6,058 nt of DNA from CAIPSZ01 sp038065015 (GTDB lineage Bacteria; Patescibacteriota; Patescibacteriia; PEXW01), in assembly GCA_038065015.1 (NCBI GenBank), contig JBBTRU010000059.1, positions 1 through 6,058 of the forward strand, given 5' to 3'. Both the position numbers and the translations under genes were made by a program. The notes below the pieces were generated by a model. The model saw nothing but the letters and a program-made list of their open reading frames with translations. It did no database searches and had not been told where the DNA came from. Positions 1 through 5,318 of the stretch are shown one piece after another; position 1 is the first letter of the stretch, and each line of letters begins with the position of its first letter.

Positions 1-495
1 CTCGGCGCCATTGCCGTCGCATTTTTCACAGGTCGCTTCTTTATAGAGTGAAAACTCTTTGGTTACGCCAAATACTGCCTCCCGAAAGTTCAACTGTAAA
101 TCGGCCTGGATGTCTGCGCCAGATTGCTTGCGGGTGCGGCGTGACCGGCCACCCCCGAAGCCGAACATGTCACCGAAGATATCACCCAGATCACCCATGT
201 CCACGTTACCCTGGAACCCGCCCTGCTGGCCAAAGCCGCCAAACCCCGCACCAGCACTTGGGCCACCGCCCTGACGCCGCGCATCTTCAAAGGTCTGGCC
301 AAACTGGTCGTACTGCCCGCGCTTCTCTTTGTTCGAGAGCACTTGATACGCCTCGTTCGCCTCTTTGAACTTCACTTCGTCGCCGTGCGATTTGTCCGGA
401 TGGAACTCGTGAGCCTTCTTGCGAAAGGCTTTTTTTATATCATCGTCACTCGCCGAACGCGAGACACCGAGAATGTCGTAGTAGTCTTTAGCCAT
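1..495 (-). CDS. dnaJ: Chaperone protein DnaJ (Hsp40), N-terminal part, cut by window edge
   Basis: Cytoplasmic co-chaperone that delivers unfolded clients to DnaK and stimulates its ATPase. The 165 visible residues open with MAKDYYDILGVS, a canonical J-domain start. The J-domain covers about residues 4-66, with the catalytic HPD triad at 32-34 followed by KFKEANEAYQVLS at 42-54. A Gly/Phe-rich linker (about 76-116, including GDIFGDMFGFGGG) follows, then the beginning of the client-binding domain (DIQADLQLNFREAVFG). The last visible residues, CEKCDGNGAE at 156-165, are the first CxxCxGxG zinc-finger repeat, so this is a type I DnaJ of which more than half lies beyond the left edge. It starts 5 bp after the stop of the upstream membrane-protein gene. 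A GGAAG 10 nt before the ATG (506-510) is a slightly distant ribosome site. No grpE or dnaK is seen, and the operon partners are uncharacterised, which is unusual for dnaJ. Confidence 0.96.
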   Translation of the reverse strand, partial: MAKDYYDILGVSRSASDDDIKKAFRKKAHEFHPDKSHGDEVKFKEANEAYQVLSNKEKRGQYDQFGQTFEDARRQGGGPSAGAGFGGFGQQGGFQGNVDMGDLGDIFGDMFGFGGGRSRRTRKQSGADIQADLQLNFREAVFGVTKEFSLYKEATCEKCDGNGAE

Positions 496-500
496 AATTT

Positions 501-1676
501 CTACACTTCCAGATTTTGCACTGTAGCCGATTTTTCCGAGAGATGCAAGAGCCCGAACCGGCGGTACAGCCAGGTAATAATTGGCGCAAAACCGAAGATG
601 ATGTACCGGTAGGCAAAACTTATGAACTCCACAATGAAAAAGAACGAGAGCGCCAATATGGGCGGGATGATTTTTTCGTACGGATCTACGTACTTGCTGA
701 CATTACGCGTGAGGATTTTCTCCACCACGGTGTCCATGGTATCGCTCCCCTGGGCTTCGATTTTGAAGGTTGCTAAAAATTCCCGCCGCGCTTCATCCAG
801 AAGTGCGCGTTGGGCGGCCGAAAGCTGGGCAAGCACTTGCTGCTGCAAAAGGGTGCGCTGCGAGTCCAAGTTTGATTCGAGCTGCTTGGTCACGCTATCG
901 GTGACGTCCGGATTATCAAACACCGGGTTTACTTTTTTAAGCTGTTCGGTAATTTGCTTGTACGCTTCTTCTTTCTTCGCGTCTGTATCCAAGGTTTGCG
1001 TAATTTGCGGCACGACGAATTCGCCGAACTTGTCCGTGGCCACCAAACTTAAAAATTGGTCAAGCGTCATGGTCCCGCGGTAGCCGGGTATTTGCTTGGG
1101 TAGGTAGAAATCTATGCCATTGCGCGCCGCGCCAATGAGGCCCGTGCGGACGGACTCTGCTGTCTGTGCCGACGTGCCGAGCGTGCTGTAGTAGCACAAC
1201 GACATACCCACCAGGATGAGGATAATGCCCGTGCCAAAGCCGGCGTGGATGGTGTAGTGCGGCTGAAACTTAATCCGGCTCTGCACATCGCCGCCCACAT
1301 TCCACGCCCAAACGAGAAAACCCACAAAAGCAAATCCCGCCGCGCCAAGCGTGGCCGTGCGGATGGGGAAGAACGGCACCAGGGCCAGACTACAGACCAA
1401 AGCAGTTATTGCCGTTACCCAGAAATACTTTCGCTTGGCCGCCATGGCCACCACCCCGAACAGTGCCAACATTACGCAGAAAAATACCAGAGCGATGAGG
1501 AACTGTGCCCCTTGCTCCCACGCGGGCAGGCCGACGATGTTGTGCTGCAAGGGCAGGCTTAGCGTCCACCAGAAAATGACGGCAAACCCCACGGCCAAGC
1601 CGCCCATGACCCAGAACTTCCAGGGTTCTGGTTTTTTGTCGGGTTGCGTCTTTGCTGGGGTTACGGGGGTGATCAT
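501..1676 (-). CDS. Uncharacterised polytopic membrane protein with large soluble domain
   Basis: I do not recognise the family. The 391-aa product has a short polar N-terminus rich in Pro and Lys, then likely membrane helices at about residues 21-42, 57-80, 84-103, 106-126 and 147-164. A polar, mostly helical stretch follows at 165-335, with a Gln/Leu/Ala-rich segment at about 264-306 that could form a coiled coil. A last strongly hydrophobic region at about 336-372 makes one or two helices. Positive charges in the N-terminus and at KRK 81-83 suggest the N-terminus is inside, which would put the 170-residue domain outside the membrane. The start is well fixed: its ATG overlaps the stop of the DUF3467 gene as ATGA, implying translational coupling. 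dnaJ follows 5 bp downstream. No signal peptide, catalytic motif or metal site is evident. It may be specific to a lineage such as Patescibacteria (inference). Confidence 0.85.
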   Translation of the reverse strand: MITPVTPAKTQPDKKPEPWKFWVMGGLAVGFAVIFWWTLSLPLQHNIVGLPAWEQGAQFLIALVFFCVMLALFGVVAMAAKRKYFWVTAITALVCSLALVPFFPIRTATLGAAGFAFVGFLVWAWNVGGDVQSRIKFQPHYTIHAGFGTGIILILVGMSLCYYSTLGTSAQTAESVRTGLIGAARNGIDFYLPKQIPGYRGTMTLDQFLSLVATDKFGEFVVPQITQTLDTDAKKEEAYKQITEQLKKVNPVFDNPDVTDSVTKQLESNLDSQRTLLQQQVLAQLSAAQRALLDEARREFLATFKIEAQGSDTMDTVVEKILTRNVSKYVDPYEKIIPPILALSFFFIVEFISFAYRYIIFGFAPIITWLYRRFGLLHLSEKSATVQNLEV

Positions 1677-1963
1677 GCCTGAAACCCAATCCCGCCGGTG
1701 GTGGGGGCGTCGGCTTCGGTTATTTTGCCAAAACTCTTCTCGTACTTCTCAATATTTTCTTTCACCGCGCCCAAAATGCGCTTCATGTGGCCGGGCGAAA
1801 CAATGACCCGCGCCGTGGCCACACCCGTGCCCTGGGCTGGATAGATGTTGATAAAATCCAGGACAAACTCCTCTTTGCTGTGCGCCACGCCCATCATGTT
1901 CGCGTACACGCCTTTGAGCGTCGCATCGTCGATTTTTATCTGGATTTGCTGTTGCTGGTTCAT
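1673..1963 (-). CDS. DUF3467 domain-containing protein
   Basis: Small cytoplasmic protein of unknown function, 96 aa, about the usual length for DUF3467. The diagnostic core is visible: KGVYANMMGVAHSKEEFVLDFINIYP at residues 17-42 (family pattern of GxYaN, then hShxEFvlDFi), followed by ARVIVSPGHMKRIL at 51-64 (family pattern of xRvilsPxhakrLl), and then NIEKYEKSFGKI at 70-81. The N-terminus is a Gln run (NQQQQ), and the C-terminal 15 residues are Gly/Thr-rich and probably disordered. It is the first gene of the leftward operon; its stop overlaps the start of the membrane-protein gene by 4 bp. I see no Shine-Dalgarno sequence before the ATG. A predicted promoter sits about 30 bp upstream, next to a long inverted repeat. 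The family is recognised from memory of the motif; the biochemical role is unknown. Confidence 0.88.
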   Translation of the reverse strand: MNQQQQIQIKIDDATLKGVYANMMGVAHSKEEFVLDFINIYPAQGTGVATARVIVSPGHMKRILGAVKENIEKYEKSFGKITEADAPTTGGIGFQA

Positions 1964-1991
1964 AATATGGAAGGGTTAAAATGATAGAGCA

Positions 1992-2000
1992 ATTGTACCA
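1992..2000 (-). promoter_or_regulatory. Candidate extended -10 promoter of the DUF3467-dnaJ operon
   Basis: Read on the minus strand this is TGG-TACAAT, a TGn-extended -10 with 5 of 6 matches to TATAAT. Transcription would begin near 1985, giving a leader of about 22 nt. There is no good -35 hexamer at the expected distance; that position (about 2014-2020) falls inside the left arm of the 17-bp inverted repeat, so a protein bound there could control the promoter. Confidence 0.5.
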
Positions 2001-2008
2001 CGGGCTTG

Positions 2009-2050
2009 ACCCAGCACCACTTTCGCGAGCTCACGAAAGTGGTGCTGGGT
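2009..2050. repeat. Perfect 17-bp inverted repeat with 8-bp spacer
   Basis: Left arm ACCCAGCACCACTTTCG at 2009-2025 and right arm CGAAAGTGGTGCTGGGT at 2034-2050 are exact reverse complements around the spacer CGAGCTCA. It is not followed by a T-tract on either strand, which argues against a simple terminator. It sits between the candidate promoters of the two divergent transcription units, overlapping the -35 position of the leftward one and touching the TTGACT of the rightward one. An operator or other DNA-level regulatory element is the best guess; a small mobile-element remnant is the alternative. It does not match the CIRCE heat-shock operator. Confidence 0.9.
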
Positions 2051-2078
2051 TGACTATGAGGGAGGGTTGACGTAGAGT
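2050..2078 (+). promoter_or_regulatory. Candidate promoter of the 98-aa protein gene
   Basis: TTGACT (2050-2055), a 17-bp spacer and TAGAGT (2073-2078, 4 of 6 matches to TATAAT) would start transcription near 2085 and give a leader of about 42 nt carrying the GGAGG ribosome site. An 8-bp direct repeat, GGGTTGAC, occurs at 2047-2054 and 2064-2071, so the -35 lies in the first copy. Support is the hexamer match and spacing only. Confidence 0.4.
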
Positions 2079-2116
2079 GCAAGCCTAAAACAACAGGAAA
2101 ACAAACCCTTGCATTT

Positions 2117-2121
2117 GGAGG
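2117..2121 (+). promoter_or_regulatory. Shine-Dalgarno site that fixes the start at 2127
   Basis: GGAGG lies 5 nt before the ATG at 2127-2129. A TTG at 2109 in the same frame would place this site inside the coding region and has no ribosome site of its own, so the ATG is the chosen start. Confidence 0.8.
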
Positions 2122-2126
2122 ATTCC

Positions 2127-2423
2127 ATGGGAGGCTCAAACCCGTTCATACACAATTTACTCTTTGAAGACGCAAGTTCCGGCCATCCCGCGAAAATGAC
2201 CTTTACCTACTACCAGGATGGTGAACCAAAAGAAATGGTCATTACCATTAACATGGTCCGTCGTGACAAGGTGAGCGTGCAGCACTCTTTTGGCCTATAC
2301 GAAATGTTCTACGTCATGGGTGGATGCACATTCCTCTGCCTCGATACGGAAAACCGTGATCTATTCATCCAGTGGGCAAAGCGCAATGGCTTGCCCCACG
2401 TCAGCCAGCTCATAAGCAAATGA
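2127..2423 (+). CDS. Hypothetical protein, 98 aa, not recognised
   Basis: I do not recognise this protein. From the ATG preferred because of its GGAGG site, it is 98 residues long, starts MGGSNPFIHNLLFED and has no signal peptide. Residues about 22-56 read as alternating beta strands (KMTFTYYQDGEPKEMVITINMV, with VSVQHSFGL after it). A hydrophobic patch follows at 58-73 (YEMFYVMGGCTFLCLD), then a helix with aromatic and basic residues (RDLFIQWAKRNG, 77-88). Two Cys (67, 71) are spaced CxxxC, which alone is not evidence of metal binding. The overall shape, a small alpha/beta protein with a C-terminal helix, suggests a soluble domain. It is a single-gene unit: own candidate promoter, strong ribosome site and a terminator 26 bp after the stop. 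It is divergent from the dnaJ operon and may share control through the inverted repeat between them (inference). Confidence 0.75.
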   Translation: MGGSNPFIHNLLFEDASSGHPAKMTFTYYQDGEPKEMVITINMVRRDKVSVQHSFGLYEMFYVMGGCTFLCLDTENRDLFIQWAKRNGLPHVSQLISK

Positions 2424-2448
2424 GGGTCTGCTCGCCCAGCTGACCCCA

Positions 2449-2489
2449 ACCCCTGTCACCTTCTCCTTTCTGTGACAGGGGTCTTTTTT
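2449..2489 (+). terminator. Rho-independent terminator after the 98-aa protein gene
   Basis: ACCCCTGTCAC (2449-2459) pairs perfectly with GTGACAGGGGT (2472-2482) around a 12-nt loop, and is followed by a C and six T (2484-2489). This is a textbook intrinsic terminator on the plus strand and isolates the gene from hupE downstream. Confidence 0.9.
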
Positions 2490-2538
2490 CATTCCTTACT
2501 CTTCCCTTACATTGCAAGGATGACACTTGCCAAGCATG

Positions 2539-2544
2539 TATACT
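2539..2544 (+). promoter_or_regulatory. Candidate -10 element directly before the HupE-like gene
   Basis: TATACT matches the -10 consensus at 5 of 6 positions and ends 6 nt before the ATG at 2551, so transcription would begin at or beside the start codon. No -35 hexamer is found at 16-18 bp; TTGCAA at 2512-2517 is 21 bp away. The rival reading is translation from TTG 2527 using AAGGA at 2516-2520, in which case this TATACT is simply coding sequence. Confidence 0.35.
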
Positions 2545-2550
2545 ACCCCT

Positions 2551-3642
2551 ATGAAATTTGGAACCTGGTTACTGTCTCTTACCATCGTCTGCGTGTTTGC
2601 CGTGCTGGTACCCATCAAAGGGGCTTTCGCACACTCATTTAATTACATTGCCGTAACGACGACTTTAGAAGTGCAGGGTTCACAAATTAACATATCTACG
2701 CAAGTAGAATTTGACTTCCGCCCAACGCAGGCTAGCCGCGCAGCCTTAGCCGAGGCCACGGCAAAATTTAAAAAGCATTTCCCGATCTCCGTGGCGGGCC
2801 AGGCCTGCACTACGGCAATAACCCAGTGGACATTTGACGCGGAGAGCTTCACGACGAAGTGGACTGGACAAGTGAACTGCCCGACGGCGATCACTTTTGA
2901 AAACTTAGAAATTACCGATACGCTGTTCAACGACCAGTTTGTAGCGTACGACCACTACCTAACCATAACGGCGGCGGGCGAGACCAGAGAAGTTGTGCTG
3001 ACGCGTGACCGCAACACCTACCCGGGGGTGCCAGAAACAACCGCTACACCGTCTGCCCAAGCCCCAGAAAGTTTTTGGACTGTTGTCCAGCGCTTTATTG
3101 GCCTGGGCCTCAAGCACATCCTGCTGGGGTATGACCACATTCTCTTCTTGCTCACGGTCATTCTGGTCGTCAGAAAAATCCGCCACATGGTGCTGCTGGT
3201 AACGGCCTTCACCCTCGCGCATTCCATGACCCTCATTCTGGCTGGTCTGCAGATTGTTACGCTAAGCGCCCGCCTGGTCGAACCGCTCATCGCTCTTTCC
3301 ATTGCGCTCATGGCGGGCTGGAATATCATGCTCACACGAGGTGGCAAAAAGCAGGTACTCCGCGAGCGCTGGGCGCTGACCTTTGGCTTTGGCTTGCTGC
3401 ACGGCCTAGGGTTTGCCGGGGCGCTGCAGGATGTGGGCCTGCCCCAAACGTACTTCGTCCCCGCGCTGGTTACCTTTAACGTCGGGGTGGAAATTGGGCA
3501 GCTACTCATCCTGGGCCTGCTCGTGCCGGTCTTGCTGCACCTGCGCAAACACCAGCCGCACTGGGACAGGCGGACGATTATTGGCACATCCGCAATCATT
3601 GCCCTGTTGGCGCTGTACTGGACTATACGACGAGTACTCTAA
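2551..3642 (+). CDS. HupE/UreJ-like membrane protein with signal peptide
   Basis: Polytopic inner-membrane protein of the HupE/UreJ_2 type; relatives are linked to nickel or other metal uptake, but the substrate here is unknown. From ATG 2551 it is 363 aa. Residues 1-27 form a signal peptide (MKFGTWLL..., cleavage likely after AFA). Residues 28-175 are a beta-rich exported domain with two Cys (86, 110) that could form a disulphide. The C-terminal half holds the family motifs: GLGLKHILLGYDHILFLL (H189, D195, H196), TAFTLAHSMTL (H224), VEPLIALSI (E244), GLLHGLGFAG (H284) and FNVGVEIGQL (E314), the conserved polar residues that sit in membrane helices. About six or seven helices lie between residue 180 and the end. 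In-frame alternatives are TTG 2527 (AAGGA 6 nt upstream) and ATG 2536; I prefer 2551 because it gives a compact signal peptide. It has no terminator before the next gene. Confidence 0.85.
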   Translation: MKFGTWLLSLTIVCVFAVLVPIKGAFAHSFNYIAVTTTLEVQGSQINISTQVEFDFRPTQASRAALAEATAKFKKHFPISVAGQACTTAITQWTFDAESFTTKWTGQVNCPTAITFENLEITDTLFNDQFVAYDHYLTITAAGETREVVLTRDRNTYPGVPETTATPSAQAPESFWTVVQRFIGLGLKHILLGYDHILFLLTVILVVRKIRHMVLLVTAFTLAHSMTLILAGLQIVTLSARLVEPLIALSIALMAGWNIMLTRGGKKQVLRERWALTFGFGLLHGLGFAGALQDVGLPQTYFVPALVTFNVGVEIGQLLILGLLVPVLLHLRKHQPHWDRRTIIGTSAIIALLALYWTIRRVL

Positions 3643-3671
3643 TGAAATAACTTCATCGGCCGCTCAAGGGA

Positions 3672-3700
3672 TTGACAAAACCCCGCAGCTGTGATAGTGT
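3672..3700 (+). promoter_or_regulatory. Candidate promoter of the 161-aa protein gene
   Basis: A perfect -35 TTGACA (3672-3677) is followed after 17 bp by TAGTGT (3695-3700), preceded by a TGA that gives an extended -10. TATATT at 3700-3705 is a closer -10 match but lies 22 bp away. TTGACAA (3672-3678) is mirrored by TTGTCAA (3704-3710), a 7-bp inverted repeat around the promoter core that could be an operator, though arms this short may be chance. Confidence 0.5.
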
Positions 3701-3727
3701 ATATTGTCAAAATAAGAAAAACCAAAA

Positions 3728-3733
3728 GAGGAG
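3728..3733 (+). promoter_or_regulatory. Shine-Dalgarno site of the 161-aa protein gene
   Basis: GAGGAG ends 9 nt before the ATG at 3743. It shows that canonical ribosome sites are used in this genome, in contrast with the fic and DUF5678 genes. Confidence 0.75.
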
Positions 3734-3742
3734 TTACTAACA

Positions 3743-4228
3743 ATGTATACGGAAACGAAACGTCGAATCGATCTGACAATGTCGCCCAAGGATATGGCGG
3801 TTGCCATGGCCGAAGGTAACATGGGCGCATTAATCTGCTGCATAGAGGTTCTAAGCATTGGTGCCGCTGTCGACCCACATAGTTTCGCTGGTGGTGTCGG
3901 GAATCTCGTGAGTCTCGACAGTCTGCGCATCTATGGAGATCGCATTGGCATGTTATGGGGTGACGTCTGTGGAAGCCACGCTGGTACGGTCATTGCCGTC
4001 CTACGTGCAAGACAACTGGGAGTGGCAGGTGTTACCGATGACGTACTAAACTACGCCATCGACCATCATGGTGAAGGCCTGGATGTCGAGGCAGCCATTA
4101 AAGCCGTCCACGAACGACTACCACAGTTCAACATCAATGCTGGTATTGTGAAAGAAGATATAGATGTCGCACCCAAGGGCAACTTCTTCAAACGCTTCTT
4201 TGCAAAATTTAGGCTCAGCATCGCCTAA
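3743..4228 (+). CDS. Uncharacterised conserved protein, 161 aa
   Basis: Function unknown. No signal peptide or clear membrane helix is present, so it is probably cytoplasmic. Visible segments are a charged start (MYTETKRRIDLT), MSPKDMAVAMAEGNMGALICCIEVL (13-37), DPHSFAGGVGNLVSLDSLRIYGDRIGMLWGDVCG (44-77), TVIAVLRARQLGV (82-94) and DHHGEGLDVEAAIKAVHERLP (107-127). The combined pattern EGNxGA, LDxLxIYGxRI, DVCG, AVLRAxQLG resembles a family of hypothetical proteins I recall from Patescibacteria and some Firmicutes; I cannot name an accession. The C-terminal 16 residues (GNFFKRFFAKFRLSIA) are basic, aromatic and amphipathic and could touch membrane or nucleic acid. The gene has its own candidate promoter and a GAGGAG site, lies 100 bp after hupE, and ends at a strong terminator. 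Single-gene expression with possible readthrough from hupE is likely. Confidence 0.8.
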   Translation: MYTETKRRIDLTMSPKDMAVAMAEGNMGALICCIEVLSIGAAVDPHSFAGGVGNLVSLDSLRIYGDRIGMLWGDVCGSHAGTVIAVLRARQLGVAGVTDDVLNYAIDHHGEGLDVEAAIKAVHERLPQFNINAGIVKEDIDVAPKGNFFKRFFAKFRLSIA

Positions 4229-4250
4229 CACAAACGCCATCGCACTCTTT

Positions 4251-4283
4251 GAAAAGCCCATCTCTCACCAGATGGGTCTTTTC
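4251..4283. terminator. Bidirectional rho-independent terminator between convergent genes
   Basis: CCCATCT (4257-4263) pairs with AGATGGG (4270-4276) around a 6-nt loop. The stem extends through GAAAAG (4251-4256) pairing with CTTTTC (4278-4283) with one bulged T. Both strands therefore show a GC stem followed by a short T run. It lies 22 bp after the 161-aa gene and 40 bp after the end of fic, so it serves both. Confidence 0.85.
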
Positions 4284-4322
4284 TTATTCCCCCCTTCCTA
4301 AGCCCCAAGGAAAAGCAAAACA

Positions 4323-5240
4323 CTACTCAAACAACGCGTACCCCTTCAGCACGGCATCACAAAGAAACTCTTGCAATTGCATACTGTCGGAAGTCATTTG
4401 GGCCACGTTTAAACTGCGCATGTACGCTTGTCGTTGCCTAGCTTCAATAATTGCTGGCGCAATGTTAGCTCGCAAAAGCATTGCCGTAATCAAGAGTCGG
4501 CCAATGCGACCATTGCCATCGGCAAACGGATGGATTTGCTCAAAGCGTGCGTGGACATCAGCAATGGCGGCAATGCTATCAGGTGCTTTCTTTTCCAAAC
4601 CAGAAGATAATGACTTCATAAGCACGGGCACTTTCAGGTAATTTGCCGTTGGTATATTTGCCCCGACTATTCGTACGGCATGTTGACGGTACGAGCCCGC
4701 ATCAGCTTGAATGGCATTGAGTAGGATACTATGCAGGCGAAGAATGAGCACTTCATCAATGCGTAGGCCACTGTGCAAATGGTGCAGCAAGTAGTCTAAC
4801 GCCGCCTGGTGGTTCTTTACTTCCTGCTGTTCAACCAAGCTGCGATTGGACAAAACAACATGGTCGAACATAATGGCAGCGCTCTCGCCTTTCGTCACCG
4901 TGCTGCCTTCAATGCGGTTCGTATGGAACGTCAAAGCCAGCATGAATTCATCATGCAAGTCTGTGCGTGTCAGGATCTTTTTGAGTACGTTTGGGTGCTT
5001 GTGGTTGAGCTTCTTGATTATTTGCTTTTTTGCATCCAAAAAGGACCCGGCCGGCATGCTTTCGCCACCGACTTTGGCATATAGTGCATTAATGCGTGCC
5101 GACGCCCCGGGCCGCGGCTGGGCCTTGCCGTTGAACCAGGCATTGAATGCCACAAAGCTCACCCCCAGCTCGCGGGCGAGCACTTCCTGGGTTTTACCCG
5201 TTAAGGCCTGAATGGTCTGCAATTTCTGCTGGATGGTCAT
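4323..5240 (-). CDS. Fic family protein with N-terminal helix-turn-helix
   Basis: Fic-fold enzyme, 305 aa, predicted to transfer AMP (or another nucleotide part) from a nucleotide to a hydroxyl of a target protein. The catalytic motif is complete: HPFADGNGRIGR at 237-248, with the catalytic His 237 and nucleotide-binding Gly/Arg residues. GSYRQHAVRI at 182-191 fits the substrate-clamping flap region. TNRIEG at 107-112 matches the inhibitory motif (S/T)xxxE(G/N) placed before the Fic core, so this is a class II, self-inhibited Fic with Glu111 as inhibitory residue. Residues about 1-56 look like an Xre-type helix-turn-helix (KTQEVLARELGVSFVAFNAWFNG, 16-38). I choose ATG 5240; the TTG at 5258 lies in the operator palindrome and has no ribosome site. 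No Shine-Dalgarno is seen at 5240 either, consistent with a leaderless mRNA. The DNA-binding domain and flanking palindromes suggest autorepression (inference). Targets are unknown. Confidence 0.93.
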   Translation of the reverse strand: MTIQQKLQTIQALTGKTQEVLARELGVSFVAFNAWFNGKAQPRPGASARINALYAKVGGESMPAGSFLDAKKQIIKKLNHKHPNVLKKILTRTDLHDEFMLALTFHTNRIEGSTVTKGESAAIMFDHVVLSNRSLVEQQEVKNHQAALDYLLHHLHSGLRIDEVLILRLHSILLNAIQADAGSYRQHAVRIVGANIPTANYLKVPVLMKSLSSGLEKKAPDSIAAIADVHARFEQIHPFADGNGRIGRLLITAMLLRANIAPAIIEARQRQAYMRSLNVAQMTSDSMQLQEFLCDAVLKGYALFE

Positions 5241-5248
5241 ATACAGAC

Positions 5249-5277
5249 AGAATACCAAACTTTATAAAGTTTGTCAA
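5249..5277 (-). promoter_or_regulatory. Candidate promoter of fic, near-leaderless
   Basis: On the minus strand, a perfect -35 TTGACA (5272-5277), a 17-bp spacer and TATTCT (5249-5254) preceded by TGG form a consensus-like extended promoter. Transcription would begin near 5242, leaving 0-2 nt before the ATG at 5240. The spacer consists almost entirely of the 18-bp palindrome at 5256-5273, so a bound repressor would block RNA polymerase. Confidence 0.7.
5256..5273. promoter_or_regulatory. Palindromic operator site 1 in the fic promoter
   Basis: CAAACTTTATAAAGTTTG is a perfect 18-bp palindrome occupying the spacer between the -35 and -10 of the fic promoter. Its core, AACTTTATAAAGTT, recurs with one mismatch 27 bp away. 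The Fic protein's own helix-turn-helix is the obvious candidate binder. Confidence 0.8.
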
Positions 5278-5283
5278 ATAGCA

Positions 5284-5299
5284 TAACTATATAAAGTTA
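5284..5299. promoter_or_regulatory. Palindromic operator site 2 upstream of fic
   Basis: TAACTATATAAAGTTA is a 16-bp palindrome with one mismatched pair. Its inner 14 bases differ from the core of site 1 at one position. The centres of the two sites are 27 bp apart, and this one lies just upstream of the fic -35. It is immediately followed by CGTAATTT/CGTAATTC (5300-5315), a short tandem repeat. Confidence 0.7.
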
Positions 5300-5318
5300 C
5301 GTAATTTCGTAATTCGCC

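Noticed and set aside
1351..1806. Plus-strand frame of 151 codons opposite the membrane-protein and DUF3467 genes
   Set aside because: It crosses the boundary of two well-supported overlapping genes on the other strand, and its composition is that of a shadow frame.
2009..2050. CIRCE heat-shock operator or rho-independent terminator upstream of the dnaJ operon
   Set aside because: The arms do not resemble TTAGCACTC/GAGTGCTAA and no T-tract follows on either strand.
2109..2126. TTG start giving six more residues to the 98-aa protein
   Set aside because: It would put the clear GGAGG site inside the gene and has no ribosome site of its own; the ATG at 2127 is 5 nt after GGAGG.
3018..3599. Long minus-strand frame opposite hupE
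   Set aside because: It is antisense to the motif-bearing part of the HupE-like gene, is rich in Ser, Arg and Cys, and has no recognisable pattern.
5241..5258. TTG start giving six more residues (MVFCLY) to the Fic protein
   Set aside because: The extension lies within the palindromic operator and the -10 element, has no ribosome site, and adds residues before a natural helix-turn-helix start.
5300..5315. Short tandem repeat CGTAATTT/CGTAATTC as a CRISPR-like or functional array
   Set aside because: Only two 8-bp units, AT-rich and directly adjacent; chance is sufficient. No CRISPR array, tRNA or rRNA was seen in the window.
4323..5318. Fic as toxin of a two-gene toxin-antitoxin pair
   Set aside because: The inhibitory (S/T)xxxE(G/N) motif is inside the same protein, and no small antitoxin gene lies next to it; the upstream gene is retropepsin-like.
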